Shown here: piece by piece, positions 36,797 to 45,820 of the stretch
Layout of the letters: each line of letters opens with the position of its first letter
Position numbering within the stretch: position 1 is the first letter of the stretch
Assembly (NCBI GenBank): GCA_021777835.1
Contig: JAJYDC010000008.1
Coordinates: forward strand, 62,001 to 126,000
Direction: 5' to 3'
Length of the DNA stretch: 64,000 nt
Origin: Bacteroidota bacterium
GTDB taxonomy: Bacteria; Bacteroidota; Ignavibacteria; Ignavibacteriales; Ignavibacteriaceae
Position numbers and translations under genes: made by a program
Notes under the pieces: model-generated
Told to the model about the DNA's origin: nothing
Seen by the model: only the letters and a program-made list of their open reading frames with translations
Databases searched by the model: none

Positions 36797-38092
36797 ATGT
36801 TTGAGCAATTAAAAAACGATAAAGAAATTTTTGATGTTTTAAAATTAGAGACTATACGTCAGCAAGATAATTTAGAGCTAATCGCTTCGGAAAATTTTGT
36901 TAGTCTATCGGTTTTACAAGCTGCAGGATCGGTATTGACGAACAAATATGCAGAAGGATATCCGGGCAAAAGGTATTATGGCGGATGCGACTATGTTGAT
37001 ATGGCTGAAAATATAGCTCGAGAAAGACTTAAGAAACTTTTTAATGCAGATTATGCAAATGTTCAGCCGCATAGCGGCTCTCAAGCGAACATGGCTGTGT
37101 TAATGACACTTTTAAAACCGGGGGATAAATTCTTAGGTCTAAGTTTAGCGCACGGTGGTCACCTAACACATGGTTCTCCAGTTAACTTTTCAGGACAGCT
37201 ATATCATGCTGTTGGATATTCACTAAATAAAAATTCTCATCTTCTCGATTATGATCAGATAGCGGATCTTGCAAAAAAGGAAAGACCAAAACTTATTATT
37301 ACAGGCGCTAGTGCTTATTCACGAGAATGGGATTATAGTAAGTTTCGTGAAATTGCCGACTCTGTTGGCGCTTTATTAATGTGCGATATGGCTCATCCAG
37401 CGGGATTAATTGCAAAAGGATTTCTCCAGAGTCCACTTCCGTTTTGTGATGTGGTTACTTCTACAACCCATAAAACACTAAGAGGGCCAAGAGGAGGAAT
37501 TATTTTAATAGGTAAAGATAAAGAAAATACCCTCGGTATAAGATCTCCAAAGGGAGACAGGCTAAAGATGATGTCCGAAATTTTTGACAGCATGGTAATG
37601 CCTGGAATACAAGGTGGTCCTTTGATGCACATAATTATGGCAAAGGCAGTAGCTTTTAATGAAGCACTCCAGGATTCTTTTAGGGAATATGTGGGACAAA
37701 TTATTAAAAATGCAAAAACATTAGCTTCAAGGCTAAATGAATTTGGCTTTGAAATAATTTCTGGAGGGACAGATAATCACCTGATGTTGATAAATGTTGG
37801 CAATAAAAATATTACAGGCAAAGAAGCTGAAAATTCATTGGGTACAGCTGGTATTACTGTTAATAAAAACATGATTCCTTTTGATACGCGAAGTCCTTTT
37901 GTTACAAGTGGTATTAGGGTTGGTACTCCTGCTGTTACTACAAGAGGTATGAAAGAAACAGAAATGCTCATTATTGCTGAGCTGATAAACAAAGCAATTA
38001 TTAATTCCGGGAATGAAAAAATCCTATCTGAAATTAAAGAGGATGTTAAGGATCTTTGTTCAAAATTTCCATTATATTCAGAATTGAATTAA
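36797..38092 (+). CDS. glyA: Serine hydroxymethyltransferase
   Basis: GlyA converts serine and tetrahydrofolate to glycine and methylene-tetrahydrofolate with PLP. The 431 residues include LIASENFVS (30-38), [22 protein letters not shown] and the PLP-Lys loop [14 protein letters not shown]. Length and motifs are normal. It is 36 bases after the outer-membrane gene and 13 bases before tatC, so it may be co-transcribed with both. Confidence 0.97.
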   Translation: MFEQLKNDKEIFDVLKLETIRQQDNLELIASENFVSLSVLQAAGSVLTNKYAEGYPGKRYYGGCDYVDMAENIARERLKKLFNADYANVQPHSGSQANMAVLMTLLKPGDKFLGLSLAHGGHLTHGSPVNFSGQLYHAVGYSLNKNSHLLDYDQIADLAKKERPKLIITGASAYSREWDYSKFREIADSVGALLMCDMAHPAGLIAKGFLQSPLPFCDVVTSTTHKTLRGPRGGIILIGKDKENTLGIRSPKGDRLKMMSEIFDSMVMPGIQGGPLMHIIMAKAVAFNEALQDSFREYVGQIIKNAKTLASRLNEFGFEIISGGTDNHLMLINVGNKNITGKEAENSLGTAGITVNKNMIPFDTRSPFVTSGIRVGTPAVTTRGMKETEMLIIAELINKAIINSGNEKILSEIKEDVKDLCSKFPLYSELN

Positions 38093-38105
38093 TCAACTTT
38101 TAAAA

Positions 38106-38864
38106 TTGGCAACAGAAGAGTTAAGTACTTATAATCCTTCATCTGAAAAAGAAGAAAAAGAAATGACATTCCTTGAGCATATTGAGGAATTACGGTGGAG
38201 AATTATATATTCACTAATCGGAGTTGGAGTCGGTTCTTTAATATGTTGGATATTTGTTGATTTCTTAGTGGATGATGTATTGCTTTTGCCGGCAAGTAGA
38301 GTGGGTCTGCACCTCCAGAATTTAAAACCATTTGGCCAGCTCATGCTGTATTTTGAAGTTGCAATGGTTGGCGGATTGATTATAAGCTTGCCTAATGTAT
38401 TCTATCAGTTGTGGAAATTCATATCTCCTGCTCTTCGCAAGAATGAAAGAAAATATATTTCTGCAATTGTTGCTTTCTCTACACTCTGCTTCTTATTAGG
38501 TATAGTATTTGCATATTTTATTATGCTTCCATATTCTTTGAAATTTGTATCTCAATTTGGTTCTAAAAATATTACTAATGATTTTGCAATCGACGAATAC
38601 ATGACAATAATATTAAGTATTATGCTAGGTGCAGGTCTTGTATTTGAACTACCAATGATTTCCTTTTTCTTAACAAAACTTGGAATTTTAACTCCCCAGT
38701 TTATGAGAAAATATCGTAGACATGCGATTGTAATAATTTTTATAGCTGCTGCTTTTCTTTCTCCCGGGACCGACCCGGTTTCCCAAATAATCCTAGCTGT
38801 GCCTTTGATAATCTTGTATGAAATAAGCATTATAATTTCAAAATATTCTAGAAAAAAATCTTGA
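38106..38864 (+). CDS. tatC: Twin-arginine translocase subunit TatC
   Basis: The 252-residue protein starts (TTG) with a charged N-terminus containing MTFLEHIEELRWRII, the conserved TatC cytoplasmic motif, and has six transmembrane segments (first near 30-55). FGQLMLYFEVAMVGG and the PNVFYQLWKFISPALRKNERK loop carry the conserved Glu/Phe and basic features. It recognises twin-arginine signals of folded proteins. TatA/B are not in this window. The stop overlaps the prenyl synthase start (TTGA). Confidence 0.95.
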   Translation: MATEELSTYNPSSEKEEKEMTFLEHIEELRWRIIYSLIGVGVGSLICWIFVDFLVDDVLLLPASRVGLHLQNLKPFGQLMLYFEVAMVGGLIISLPNVFYQLWKFISPALRKNERKYISAIVAFSTLCFLLGIVFAYFIMLPYSLKFVSQFGSKNITNDFAIDEYMTIILSIMLGAGLVFELPMISFFLTKLGILTPQFMRKYRRHAIVIIFIAAAFLSPGTDPVSQIILAVPLIILYEISIIISKYSRKKS

Positions 38865-39841
38865 TTAAGAAAGAACTCTCAGAAATTAGCGGTCTTATCA
38901 AATCAGAGCTTGAAACTTTCGATGAACTATTCAAAGAATCTATTCGTTCTAAAGTTGCTCTAGTTGATTTAATTGCGCGCTATATTATTCGACAAAAAGG
39001 GAAGAAAATAAGACCTCTGTTAGTCTTACTTTCTGCCAAAATAGTTGGTACTATTAACGAACGAACTTATCGCGGAGCTGTTTTAGTTGAACTCCTGCAC
39101 ACTGCGACTTTGGTTCATGATGACGTGGTAGATAATGCAGATAAAAGGCGTGGTTTCTGGTCAATAAATGCAATTTTTAAGAATAAAATAGCTGTGTTAA
39201 TGGGTGATTATCTCTTGTCGCGCGGACTTATGATAGCTATTGATGGCAAGGATTATGATTTTTTGGAGGTAATGACTAGAACAGTAAAAAGAATGTCTGA
39301 AGGTGAATTACTCCAAATTCGTAAAACGCGAAAACTTGACATAGATGAAGAAACTTATTTTAAAATAATCTCGGACAAAACAGCATCCTTGCTTGAAACT
39401 TGCTGCTTAATTGGAGCTCTTAGCGGTTCCGAAAATACTAGCTATCATGAGGCTATGAAGATATTTGGCGAATCTATGGGAATTGCTTTTCAAATTCGTG
39501 ATGATATTTTAGATTATGAGGGCAATTTTAGTATTACTGGTAAACCGATTGGCGGAGATATAAAAGAAAAAAAAATAACCCTTCCCTTAATTTATTCACT
39601 TAACCAAGTTTCAAAAAATGAAGCTTCGGCAATAAGAAAAAAAATTAAAAACGGGAATAAAAGCGAAAATGTTAACGAGATAATTGATTTCGTTAGACAA
39701 TACAACGGAATTGATTATGCTATCAAAACTGCTCAAAAGTATTCTCTTAAGGCCAAGGAAGCTTTAAAAATCCTGCCCGATTCTCAAAGTAAAATTGCTC
39801 TTGAGAGTTTAGTTGATTTTGTAATCGAACGAAAAAACTGA
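38861..39841 (+). CDS. Long-chain polyprenyl diphosphate synthase
   Basis: The 326 residues have GKKIRPLL (about 47-54), the first Asp motif DDVVD (preceded by HTATLVH, with small Ala/Thr residues that leave room for a long chain) and the second DDILD. These features match octaprenyl/heptaprenyl synthases that make the menaquinone side chain, in contrast to the bulky Phe of the enzyme at 16909. Its stop lies 26 bases from the convergent uspA gene. Chain length is inferred from the residues before the first Asp motif. The TTG start is coupled to tatC. Confidence 0.88.
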   Translation: MIKKELSEISGLIKSELETFDELFKESIRSKVALVDLIARYIIRQKGKKIRPLLVLLSAKIVGTINERTYRGAVLVELLHTATLVHDDVVDNADKRRGFWSINAIFKNKIAVLMGDYLLSRGLMIAIDGKDYDFLEVMTRTVKRMSEGELLQIRKTRKLDIDEETYFKIISDKTASLLETCCLIGALSGSENTSYHEAMKIFGESMGIAFQIRDDILDYEGNFSITGKPIGGDIKEKKITLPLIYSLNQVSKNEASAIRKKIKNGNKSENVNEIIDFVRQYNGIDYAIKTAQKYSLKAKEALKILPDSQSKIALESLVDFVIERKN

Positions 39842-39867
39842 TCTGATCTATTATTGATAAATAATTA

Positions 39868-40353
39868 CTATTCTTTTCCTAATTCCTCTTTATAATTAAA
39901 ACCTTTTGCCGGTTCTCTTAAAGTTAAAACAGGGCAAGGGGCTTTTCGTACAACTTTTTCAGCGGTACTTCCAAAAAGTATATGTTCCATTCCAGTGTGC
40001 CCATGTGTCGAAATTATTATTAAGTCAATTTTCTCATCCAAGGCAGTTTCAATTATTTCAATAAAAGGTTTGCCTGTTTTAACAATGGTATTTACTTTGA
40101 CTTCAGAAGGTATTTCTTTTTTTGCAAGTTTGTCAAGCTCTTCAACAGCTCGCTTATCCATTTCCAGATCAACTGTCGGAATTGCAATTTGACCCATACT
40201 GAAGTCGGGGGGATAAATTACGGGTTCAACTACGTATATTAAGAATAGTTCAGCTCTGAATTGCTGAGCAAAGCTTACAGCATACTTCAGTGAATTTTTT
40301 GAGTAGTCGGAAAAATCAATAGGTACCAAAATTTTTTCTATTTTAAGTTCCAT
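39868..40353 (-). CDS. Universal stress protein (UspA family)
   Basis: The 161 residues start KILVPIDFSDYSKNSLKYAV and end with the ATP-binding pattern STHGHTGMEHILFGSTAEKVV (G-2X-G-9X-G-S/T). It is a single-domain cytosolic USP and probably binds ATP. It is last in a minus-strand set with a cyclic-nucleotide-binding protein, HisA and an acyl-CoA dehydrogenase. The pairing with the cNMP protein suggests a stress or energy-state response. Confidence 0.93.
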   Translation of the reverse strand: MELKIEKILVPIDFSDYSKNSLKYAVSFAQQFRAELFLIYVVEPVIYPPDFSMGQIAIPTVDLEMDKRAVEELDKLAKKEIPSEVKVNTIVKTGKPFIEIIETALDEKIDLIIISTHGHTGMEHILFGSTAEKVVRKAPCPVLTLREPAKGFNYKEELGKE

Positions 40354-40368
40354 CTTAATTCTCCTATC

Positions 40369-40899
40369 TTATTTTTTATTGTTTTTAACTGAAAGAAAAT
40401 CGTCATCCATCTTTCTCAACCGGTAAGTTATTATTTGCAGCACTCCTTTCAAAATTTTTATCCCCTTTAGCGGGTACTTATCAATAAATTCATCCAAATC
40501 AGGTTTAAATATAACTGCAATTTTTGTATCTGTTTTTGCTATGGCAGAGGCTGATCTTTTTCCGCCATCGATCAATGCAAGCTCGCCAAAGAAGTCTCCT
40601 TTTAATAAAGTTGCTAAAAGAAGTTCTTCGTTATTTGAAGTGAACCTTGTAATCGTTACTTCTCCTGTCCTTATAATATACAATCCTAATCCCGGATCGC
40701 CTTGAGAAAAGATGCATTCTCCGGCAATATAACTTCGATTGTTTATTAGTTTTGAGACAATTGATAAATCCTTTTTATTCAATTCTTTAAACATAGGAAT
40801 GGCTTGAAGACTTTTTTCCAGATCAGACTTTTCAGTAGGAGTATTAAATATATTCGACCAAACGCTGCTGTGAACTGTATCTCTATTTTTATCTTCCAT
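40369..40899 (-). CDS. Cyclic-nucleotide-binding domain protein (no DNA-binding domain)
   Basis: The frame opens upstream at 40953, inside hisA, but the ATG at 40899 has AAGGAATT before it and follows the hisA stop by eight bases, so I take the 176-residue form. One CAP-type cNMP-binding fold spans about 38-150; the phosphate-binding cassette reads FFGELALIDGGKRSASAIA, with the Gly-Glu of the ligand site but Lys-Arg-Ser in place of the usual Arg-(S/T)-Ala. There is no C-terminal helix-turn-helix, so it is not a Crp-like regulator. It probably senses or buffers a nucleotide or acts by protein contact with UspA, encoded 15 bases downstream. Confidence 0.85.
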   Translation of the reverse strand: MEDKNRDTVHSSVWSNIFNTPTEKSDLEKSLQAIPMFKELNKKDLSIVSKLINNRSYIAGECIFSQGDPGLGLYIIRTGEVTITRFTSNNEELLLATLLKGDFFGELALIDGGKRSASAIAKTDTKIAVIFKPDLDEFIDKYPLKGIKILKGVLQIITYRLRKMDDDFLSVKNNKK

Positions 40900-40907
40900 A
40901 ATTCCTT

Positions 40908-41660
40908 CTATTGAAAAATTCCGGACTCGGCAATTCGCCACATTTTTTGACACGGGAATCTATTTTCATAAAGTGCACGACCAATAATTACCGAATCAAC
41001 TCCAAGTGATAACAGGCTTTGAACATCCATTAGCTCGTCTTTATTTCTAATTCCCCCAGAATGTGTTACTTTTTTCATTGTTAATTGGGCTACGTCTTTT
41101 GTGTATGTTAGATTTGGTCCGCCAAGAACACCATTACGTAAAACATCGGTAACAATAAATCTTTCAACACCAATTGTCGACATTTTCTTAGCAAATTCTT
41201 TATAGTGAATTCCTGTCTTAACCCGCCTACCTTTAATTACAATTTCGTTATCTATAATATCAAGTGCAATAGAAATTTTAGCAGGACCGTATTGCTCAAA
41301 CGCAGAAATAAAATCGGCTGGAGATTCAATTGCCATAGTACTTAAAATAAGTCTACTTATTCCTACATCCATAATCATTTTCACATCCTCCAGTGTTCTA
41401 ATTCCACCTGCAAATTCAACAGGAATAATTACTGATGAACAAATATTTTCAATTATGGAAAAATTTTTCTTACTATGTTCGGCTGCAGCATCAAAATCAA
41501 CTACATGAATAAGCTTAGCATTTTCAGCTCTCCAAATTTTTGCCATTTCTACAGGATCGTTGCCGTATTCATTACAATTAAGCTCTGGTATTCCTTTAAC
41601 AACCCTGACTGTTTTTCCATTTTTAATATCTATTGATGGTATAACTAATATATGTGCCAT
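40908..41660 (-). CDS. hisA: HisA-type phosphoribosylformimino-AICAR-P isomerase
   Basis: The 250-residue TIM barrel has both HisA catalytic regions: PSIDIKNGKTVRVVKG (N-terminal Asp, normally the general base) and TDVLRNGVLGGPNL (C-terminal Asp), with FAGGIRTLED and HSGGIRNKDEL as the two phosphate-binding loops. It catalyses the fourth step of histidine synthesis; some relatives (PriA) also act in tryptophan synthesis. It is isolated from any other his gene and is flush with the acyl-CoA dehydrogenase gene (no gap), which is unusual. Confidence 0.88.
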   Translation of the reverse strand: MAHILVIPSIDIKNGKTVRVVKGIPELNCNEYGNDPVEMAKIWRAENAKLIHVVDFDAAAEHSKKNFSIIENICSSVIIPVEFAGGIRTLEDVKMIMDVGISRLILSTMAIESPADFISAFEQYGPAKISIALDIIDNEIVIKGRRVKTGIHYKEFAKKMSTIGVERFIVTDVLRNGVLGGPNLTYTKDVAQLTMKKVTHSGGIRNKDELMDVQSLLSLGVDSVIIGRALYENRFPCQKMWRIAESGIFQ

Positions 41661-42809
41661 TTATGTCTTCTGCTTACCATTATTTTTAATTGTGTTTCGA
41701 CTAATTATCAATTTCTGTATTTCATTAGTCCCTTCAAAAATTTTGAGAATCCGTGCGTCCCGGTAAATCCTTTCAAGCGGAAGCTCTCTCGAAAATCCCA
41801 TTCCGCCATGAATTTGGATTCCCTTGTCTGCTATTTCAAGCATAGCCTCCGAGCAGAAAAGTTTTACGATTGCAGATTCGTTAGAAATATTTCTTCCTAA
41901 ATCATAATTGTTTGCAGCTCGATAAACAATACTTTCCATTGCATAAATTTTAGTCTCGATTTCTGCAAGCATAAATTGAATAGCTTGAAATTTTGAAATA
42001 GCTTCTCCAAATTGTTTACGCTGCTTTGAGAATTTTACTGAAAGTTCCAAAACTTCCTTTGAGCCTCCTAAACAACCAGCACCTAAACCTAATCTTCCGG
42101 CATCCAAGGTTGCCATAGCAATCAAAAATCCTTTACCGTCTGTTCCAATAATATTTTCTTCTGGAATTTCCACATTTTCAAAATTAATTGAATTTGTTAC
42201 ACTGCCTTTTATACCAAGTTTTTTTTCATTTGGACCAATAAAAACACCGGGCATTCCTGATTCTACAACAAAGCCGGTTATTCCACTTTTTGTTCGTGCG
42301 AATACTGAAAAGATATCTGCAATCCCGGCATTTGTAATCCACATTTTTGATCCATTAATTATCCATTTATTTCCATGCTTTTTTGCAACAGTTTTCAAAT
42401 TAAATGAATCGGAGCCTGCCTCATGTTCGGTTAAAGCAAAAGCAGCTATTTTTTCACCTGAGGTCAAAAGTGGTAAATATTTTCTCTTCAATTCATCAGA
42501 GCCTCCAATGTATATTGCATTTGTTCCTATTGATTGGTGAGCTCCTATCATAGTTGCTGTTGAGCCGCAAGCTCTTGTTACCTCTTCTTGTGCAATACAA
42601 TATCCAACTTCTCCAAAACCTCCTCCGCCATACTCTTCAGGAAAATATGTTCCTAAAAGACCAACTTCGCCAAGTTTGGCTATCAACTGTTTAGGAATAT
42701 ATTCGTTTTCGTCAATTTGTTTTGCTAAGGGTCTTATTTCGGAATCAGTAAACTCCTTTACAAAACCGCGGAGCATTTTTTGATTTTCAGTAAAAGTAAA
42801 ATCTATCAA
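41661..42809 (-). CDS. Acyl-CoA dehydrogenase
   Basis: The 382 residues have the standard three-domain fold, with FALTEHEAGSDSFNLKT and MWITNAGIADIF in the middle domain and the C-terminal RIYRDARILKIFEGTNEIQ, in which the Glu serves as the catalytic base in short-chain enzymes. It oxidises an acyl-CoA and passes electrons to ETF. An EtfD-like membrane oxidoreductase at 43787 and an enoyl-CoA hydratase at 49923 in the vicinity fit a beta-oxidation or branched-chain degradation role. The exact chain specificity is not visible. Confidence 0.93.
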   Translation of the reverse strand: MIDFTFTENQKMLRGFVKEFTDSEIRPLAKQIDENEYIPKQLIAKLGEVGLLGTYFPEEYGGGGFGEVGYCIAQEEVTRACGSTATMIGAHQSIGTNAIYIGGSDELKRKYLPLLTSGEKIAAFALTEHEAGSDSFNLKTVAKKHGNKWIINGSKMWITNAGIADIFSVFARTKSGITGFVVESGMPGVFIGPNEKKLGIKGSVTNSINFENVEIPEENIIGTDGKGFLIAMATLDAGRLGLGAGCLGGSKEVLELSVKFSKQRKQFGEAISKFQAIQFMLAEIETKIYAMESIVYRAANNYDLGRNISNESAIVKLFCSEAMLEIADKGIQIHGGMGFSRELPLERIYRDARILKIFEGTNEIQKLIISRNTIKNNGKQKT

Positions 42810-43156
42810 GTAATTTCTTCCTATCTGTTCTTGAAAAAATAATCAAACCGTTTATAAAAACAAAGATAATCAAAACTTAAGGTTTCAAATGTCTCATATT
42901 ATATGTATTTAATTGTCAATTGCTCATAACTCTGCACTAATTAAAAAATTCAAAATTTCCTTAGATTCTTGACTTTTCTTTAAGTAATAAGCATATTTGA
43001 ACTATTAACGGATTAGTTTAAGGTCTGAATTGAAAAGAGTGAGGTTTTTTTTACTTCTCAGAATGCCTTAAACTTTTGCCAAAATTCTTTTATAAACAAT
43101 AAAATTCTTTATTGCAAAAAAACTATAATCTCTAAAAATTCAGACGAGGAAATTAC
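42810..43156. other. Divergent intergenic region, acyl-CoA dehydrogenase / bioY
   Basis: About 350 AT-rich bases with no gene. It contains a candidate promoter for bioY (42969-42999). I see no clear BirA operator and no riboswitch-like GC-rich core. Confidence 0.45.
42969..42999 (+). promoter_or_regulatory. Candidate promoter upstream of bioY
   Basis: TTG (42969-42971), then 20 bases, then CATATTTG (42992-42999) fits the Bacteroidota pattern TTG-N17-23-TAnnTTTG with one mismatch. It would leave an untranslated leader of about 150 bases before bioY. Confidence 0.3.
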
Positions 43157-43744
43157 ATGTCGTACAAAGAAAATATCTCAAAAAGTAAGTTTTTGAACTT
43201 GGTCTCAATACTAAATGCTTCCCAAGCTTTTTGGATTTTATCATTTACATTACTAACTGCAATAGCTTCTCAAATTACTATTCCGGTCAGACCTGTTCCA
43301 TTTACTTTGCAAACCATGGTGGTAGTCATGTCGGGCGCTTTTCTGGGCGCTAAAAAAGGATTTTATAGTCAAATAATCTATCTATTTGCAGGTTGCTTGG
43401 GTATGCCGGTATTTGCGCAAATTCCTGATGCAACTATAGGATTCGCACGTTTGTTTGGGCCTACCGGAGGCTATTTGCTTGCCTTTCCTTTAGCAGCGTT
43501 GCTGACTGGTTATTTAGCCAAATTCAATAAATCATACATTTGGATCCTTATCTCTATGTTTTTGGGGAATTCGTTAATTTTATTGACTGGTTCGATTTAT
43601 CTCGGTACTTTTTATTTGAAAAATATGTTACAAGCTTTCGAAGTTGGCCTAACTCCTTTTTTAATTTGGGAATTGGTCAAAGTTTTTATCGGGGCAAATA
43701 TCTATTTTGGAATCTCAATGAAACATTCGGGTTCACGTAAATAA
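43157..43744 (+). CDS. bioY: Biotin transporter S component
   Basis: The 195-residue membrane protein has six helices and the BioY fold signature: PVPFTLQTMVVVMSGAFLGA (about 48-67) and GFARLFGPTGGYLLAFPLAA (about 95-114). It captures biotin in the inner membrane, alone or with ECF energy subunits (BioM/BioN). No bioMN gene is adjacent. A GAGGAAATTAC before the ATG is a good ribosome binding site. Functionally it suits a biotin-requiring lifestyle, perhaps for acyl-CoA carboxylases. Confidence 0.93.
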   Translation: MSYKENISKSKFLNLVSILNASQAFWILSFTLLTAIASQITIPVRPVPFTLQTMVVVMSGAFLGAKKGFYSQIIYLFAGCLGMPVFAQIPDATIGFARLFGPTGGYLLAFPLAALLTGYLAKFNKSYIWILISMFLGNSLILLTGSIYLGTFYLKNMLQAFEVGLTPFLIWELVKVFIGANIYFGISMKHSGSRK

Positions 43745-43786
43745 TTTTGAATTCGTTAAACTTTTTCTGATAGAAAGTCTTGTTCG

Positions 43787-45787
43787 ATGGAACTGAAGAA
43801 TATTATTTTTACTATAGTCTTTATTGCTGCCATAGGTTTTTTCCTTTATAATTCAAGAAAAATAATTGAAAATCTGTCAGTTGGAAAGAAAAAGGATTAT
43901 CGTTTTGATAATATTGGCAAAAGATTAAAGAACGTTTGGGTAATTGCTTTTCTTCAAAAAAAACTACTTCGGGATTTTAAAGCTGGAATTCTTCATGTCT
44001 TTATTTTTTGGGGATTCGTACTCTTCCTTTTTGCTGTTATTGAAGCATTTATCCAGGGCTTTTATTCACCATTTACACTCCAATTCTTAGGACCGGTTTA
44101 TTCATTAATAACGATTATTGAAGATGTTATGGGCTTGTTGGTCATTTTTTCAGTATTATATGCCCTATATCGTCGCTATGTTATTCATATCCCTCGACTT
44201 GAAGTTGGTAAAGCTGAAAAGATTGACGCCACGATAATTCTGTTGTTAATAATGTTTGTAGTTATAGGAATGTTTGGTGAAAATATTTCTTTAATAGCTA
44301 GCCATAATTTTGTATTAAAGAATTATGAAGTGAGACCAATATCCGCTATACTTAGCCCGCTGTTTTATTCAGATCAACATGTAAATGCGGTTATTTTTTT
44401 TGAAATCTTTTGGTGGATGCATGTAGTAGTTGTGTTAACATTCCTGAATTACTTACCGTTTTCAAAGCATCTTCATGTATTGACCTCTATTCCGAATACT
44501 TTCTTTGCGAACCTTGAGCCCATAAGAAATACTATTAAACCTCTCAATCTTGAAGATGAAAGCATTGAAGTGTTCGGTGCTGCAGATATTGAACATTTTT
44601 CTTGGAAGCAAATTCTTGATGGATATTCTTGTACTCAATGCGGAAGATGTTACTCTGTATGCCCGGCTGCTACAGTTGGAAAATCTTTGTCACCAAGAAA
44701 AATAATAGTTGACATTCGGCATAGAGTAGAAGAAAAAGCTCCGCTCGTCCTAGAAAGTAAATCTAACGAAGAAATTTTTGGTAAAACTTTAGTCCATGAT
44801 TATATCTCCGATACAGAACTTTGGGAATGCACAACTTGCATGGCTTGTGTTCAGGAATGCCCGGTAATGATAGAACATATCGACTCCATCGTAGATATGC
44901 GACGCAACTTAGTGCTGACGGAATCTCAATTCCCGACTAATCTAAATAATGTCTTTAAAAGTCTAGAGACTAATTATACTCCCTGGGCTTTTAACCAATC
45001 CGACCGTGCAGCTTGGGCAGAAGGTATGAACATAAAAACAATGGCTGAAGATCCAAAAGGTGAAATTCTTTTCTGGGTCGGATGCGCTGGTTCTTTTGAT
45101 GAACGCTATAAAAAAGTTACTAAAGCATTTGCTTCCCTGATGCAGAAAGCAGATATCGATTTTAGAATTTTAGGTACTGAAGAAAAATGTAACGGCGACT
45201 CAGCTCGTAGGCTTGGTAATGAATATCTCGCCCAGATGCTGATGAAAGAAAATATAGAAACCTTAAATAATTACGGTGTGAAAAAGATTGTTACTGCGTG
45301 CCCGCATTGCTATCATTCGATTAAAAATGAGTATAAACAATTCGGCGGAAATTTTGAAGTACTTCATCATACTCAATTGTTGGAGGAAATTTTAAGTGAA
45401 GGTAAAGTAAAACTTAAAGATGATGATTTATCAAAGAAAGTTACTTATCATGATTCATGTTATATCGGAAGATATAACGGAATATATGACTCTCCACGCA
45501 ATTCTCTTGAAAAGATCAAAGGCTTGGAAATTATTGAAATGGAGCGGAATAAAAGTAAAGGATTTTGCTGCGGAGGCGGAGGAGGAAGAATGTTTTTGGA
45601 AGACGAAGAGGGAGGAAGAATCAATGTTGAAAGAACACGAGAAGCTCTGGAAACAGCTGTGCCTACAATTGCTTCTGCTTGCCCATTTTGTATGACTATG
45701 TTGACCGATGGTGTCAAACATTTTGAAAAAATCGAAGAAGTCGAAGTAAAAGATATTGCGGAAATTATTTTTGAGAATTCTAACTAA
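43787..45787 (+). CDS. Membrane FeS oxidoreductase with NarI-like and CCG domains (EtfD/EMO-like)
   Basis: This 666-residue protein joins five or six N-terminal helices (about 1-220, NarI-like, with His70 and His212 in helices as possible heme ligands) to two 4Fe-4S motifs. These are C-x2-C-x2-C-x3-C at 282-292 (CTQCGRCYSVC) and CTTCMACVQEC near 345. Two cysteine-rich CCG domains follow (EKCNGD...ACPHC and DSCYIG...FCCGGGGG). This architecture matches the ETF:menaquinone oxidoreductase type (EtfD of Mycobacterium, EMO of Geobacter), which passes electrons from acyl-CoA dehydrogenases via ETF to menaquinone. EtfAB genes are not in the window. A heterodisulfide-reductase-related role is the main alternative. 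Confidence 0.8.
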   Translation: MELKNIIFTIVFIAAIGFFLYNSRKIIENLSVGKKKDYRFDNIGKRLKNVWVIAFLQKKLLRDFKAGILHVFIFWGFVLFLFAVIEAFIQGFYSPFTLQFLGPVYSLITIIEDVMGLLVIFSVLYALYRRYVIHIPRLEVGKAEKIDATIILLLIMFVVIGMFGENISLIASHNFVLKNYEVRPISAILSPLFYSDQHVNAVIFFEIFWWMHVVVVLTFLNYLPFSKHLHVLTSIPNTFFANLEPIRNTIKPLNLEDESIEVFGAADIEHFSWKQILDGYSCTQCGRCYSVCPAATVGKSLSPRKIIVDIRHRVEEKAPLVLESKSNEEIFGKTLVHDYISDTELWECTTCMACVQECPVMIEHIDSIVDMRRNLVLTESQFPTNLNNVFKSLETNYTPWAFNQSDRAAWAEGMNIKTMAEDPKGEILFWVGCAGSFDERYKKVTKAFASLMQKADIDFRILGTEEKCNGDSARRLGNEYLAQMLMKENIETLNNYGVKKIVTACPHCYHSIKNEYKQFGGNFEVLHHTQLLEEILSEGKVKLKDDDLSKKVTYHDSCYIGRYNGIYDSPRNSLEKIKGLEIIEMERNKSKGFCCGGGGGRMFLEDEEGGRINVERTREALETAVPTIASACPFCMTMLTDGVKHFEKIEEVEVKDIAEIIFENSN

Positions 45788-45820
45788 TCATTTCTATAAA
45801 CTATATTTAGGAGGTTCACA

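Noticed and set aside
40900-40953. 18-residue N-terminal extension of the cNMP-binding protein
   Set aside because: It lies entirely within the hisA coding region and the ATG at 40899 has a proper AAGGA site.
45420-45721. Frames overlapping the CCG region of the EtfD-like gene
   Set aside because: They are shadows created by the Gly/Cys/Glu-rich sequence. The codons in the main frame encode complete FeS motifs.
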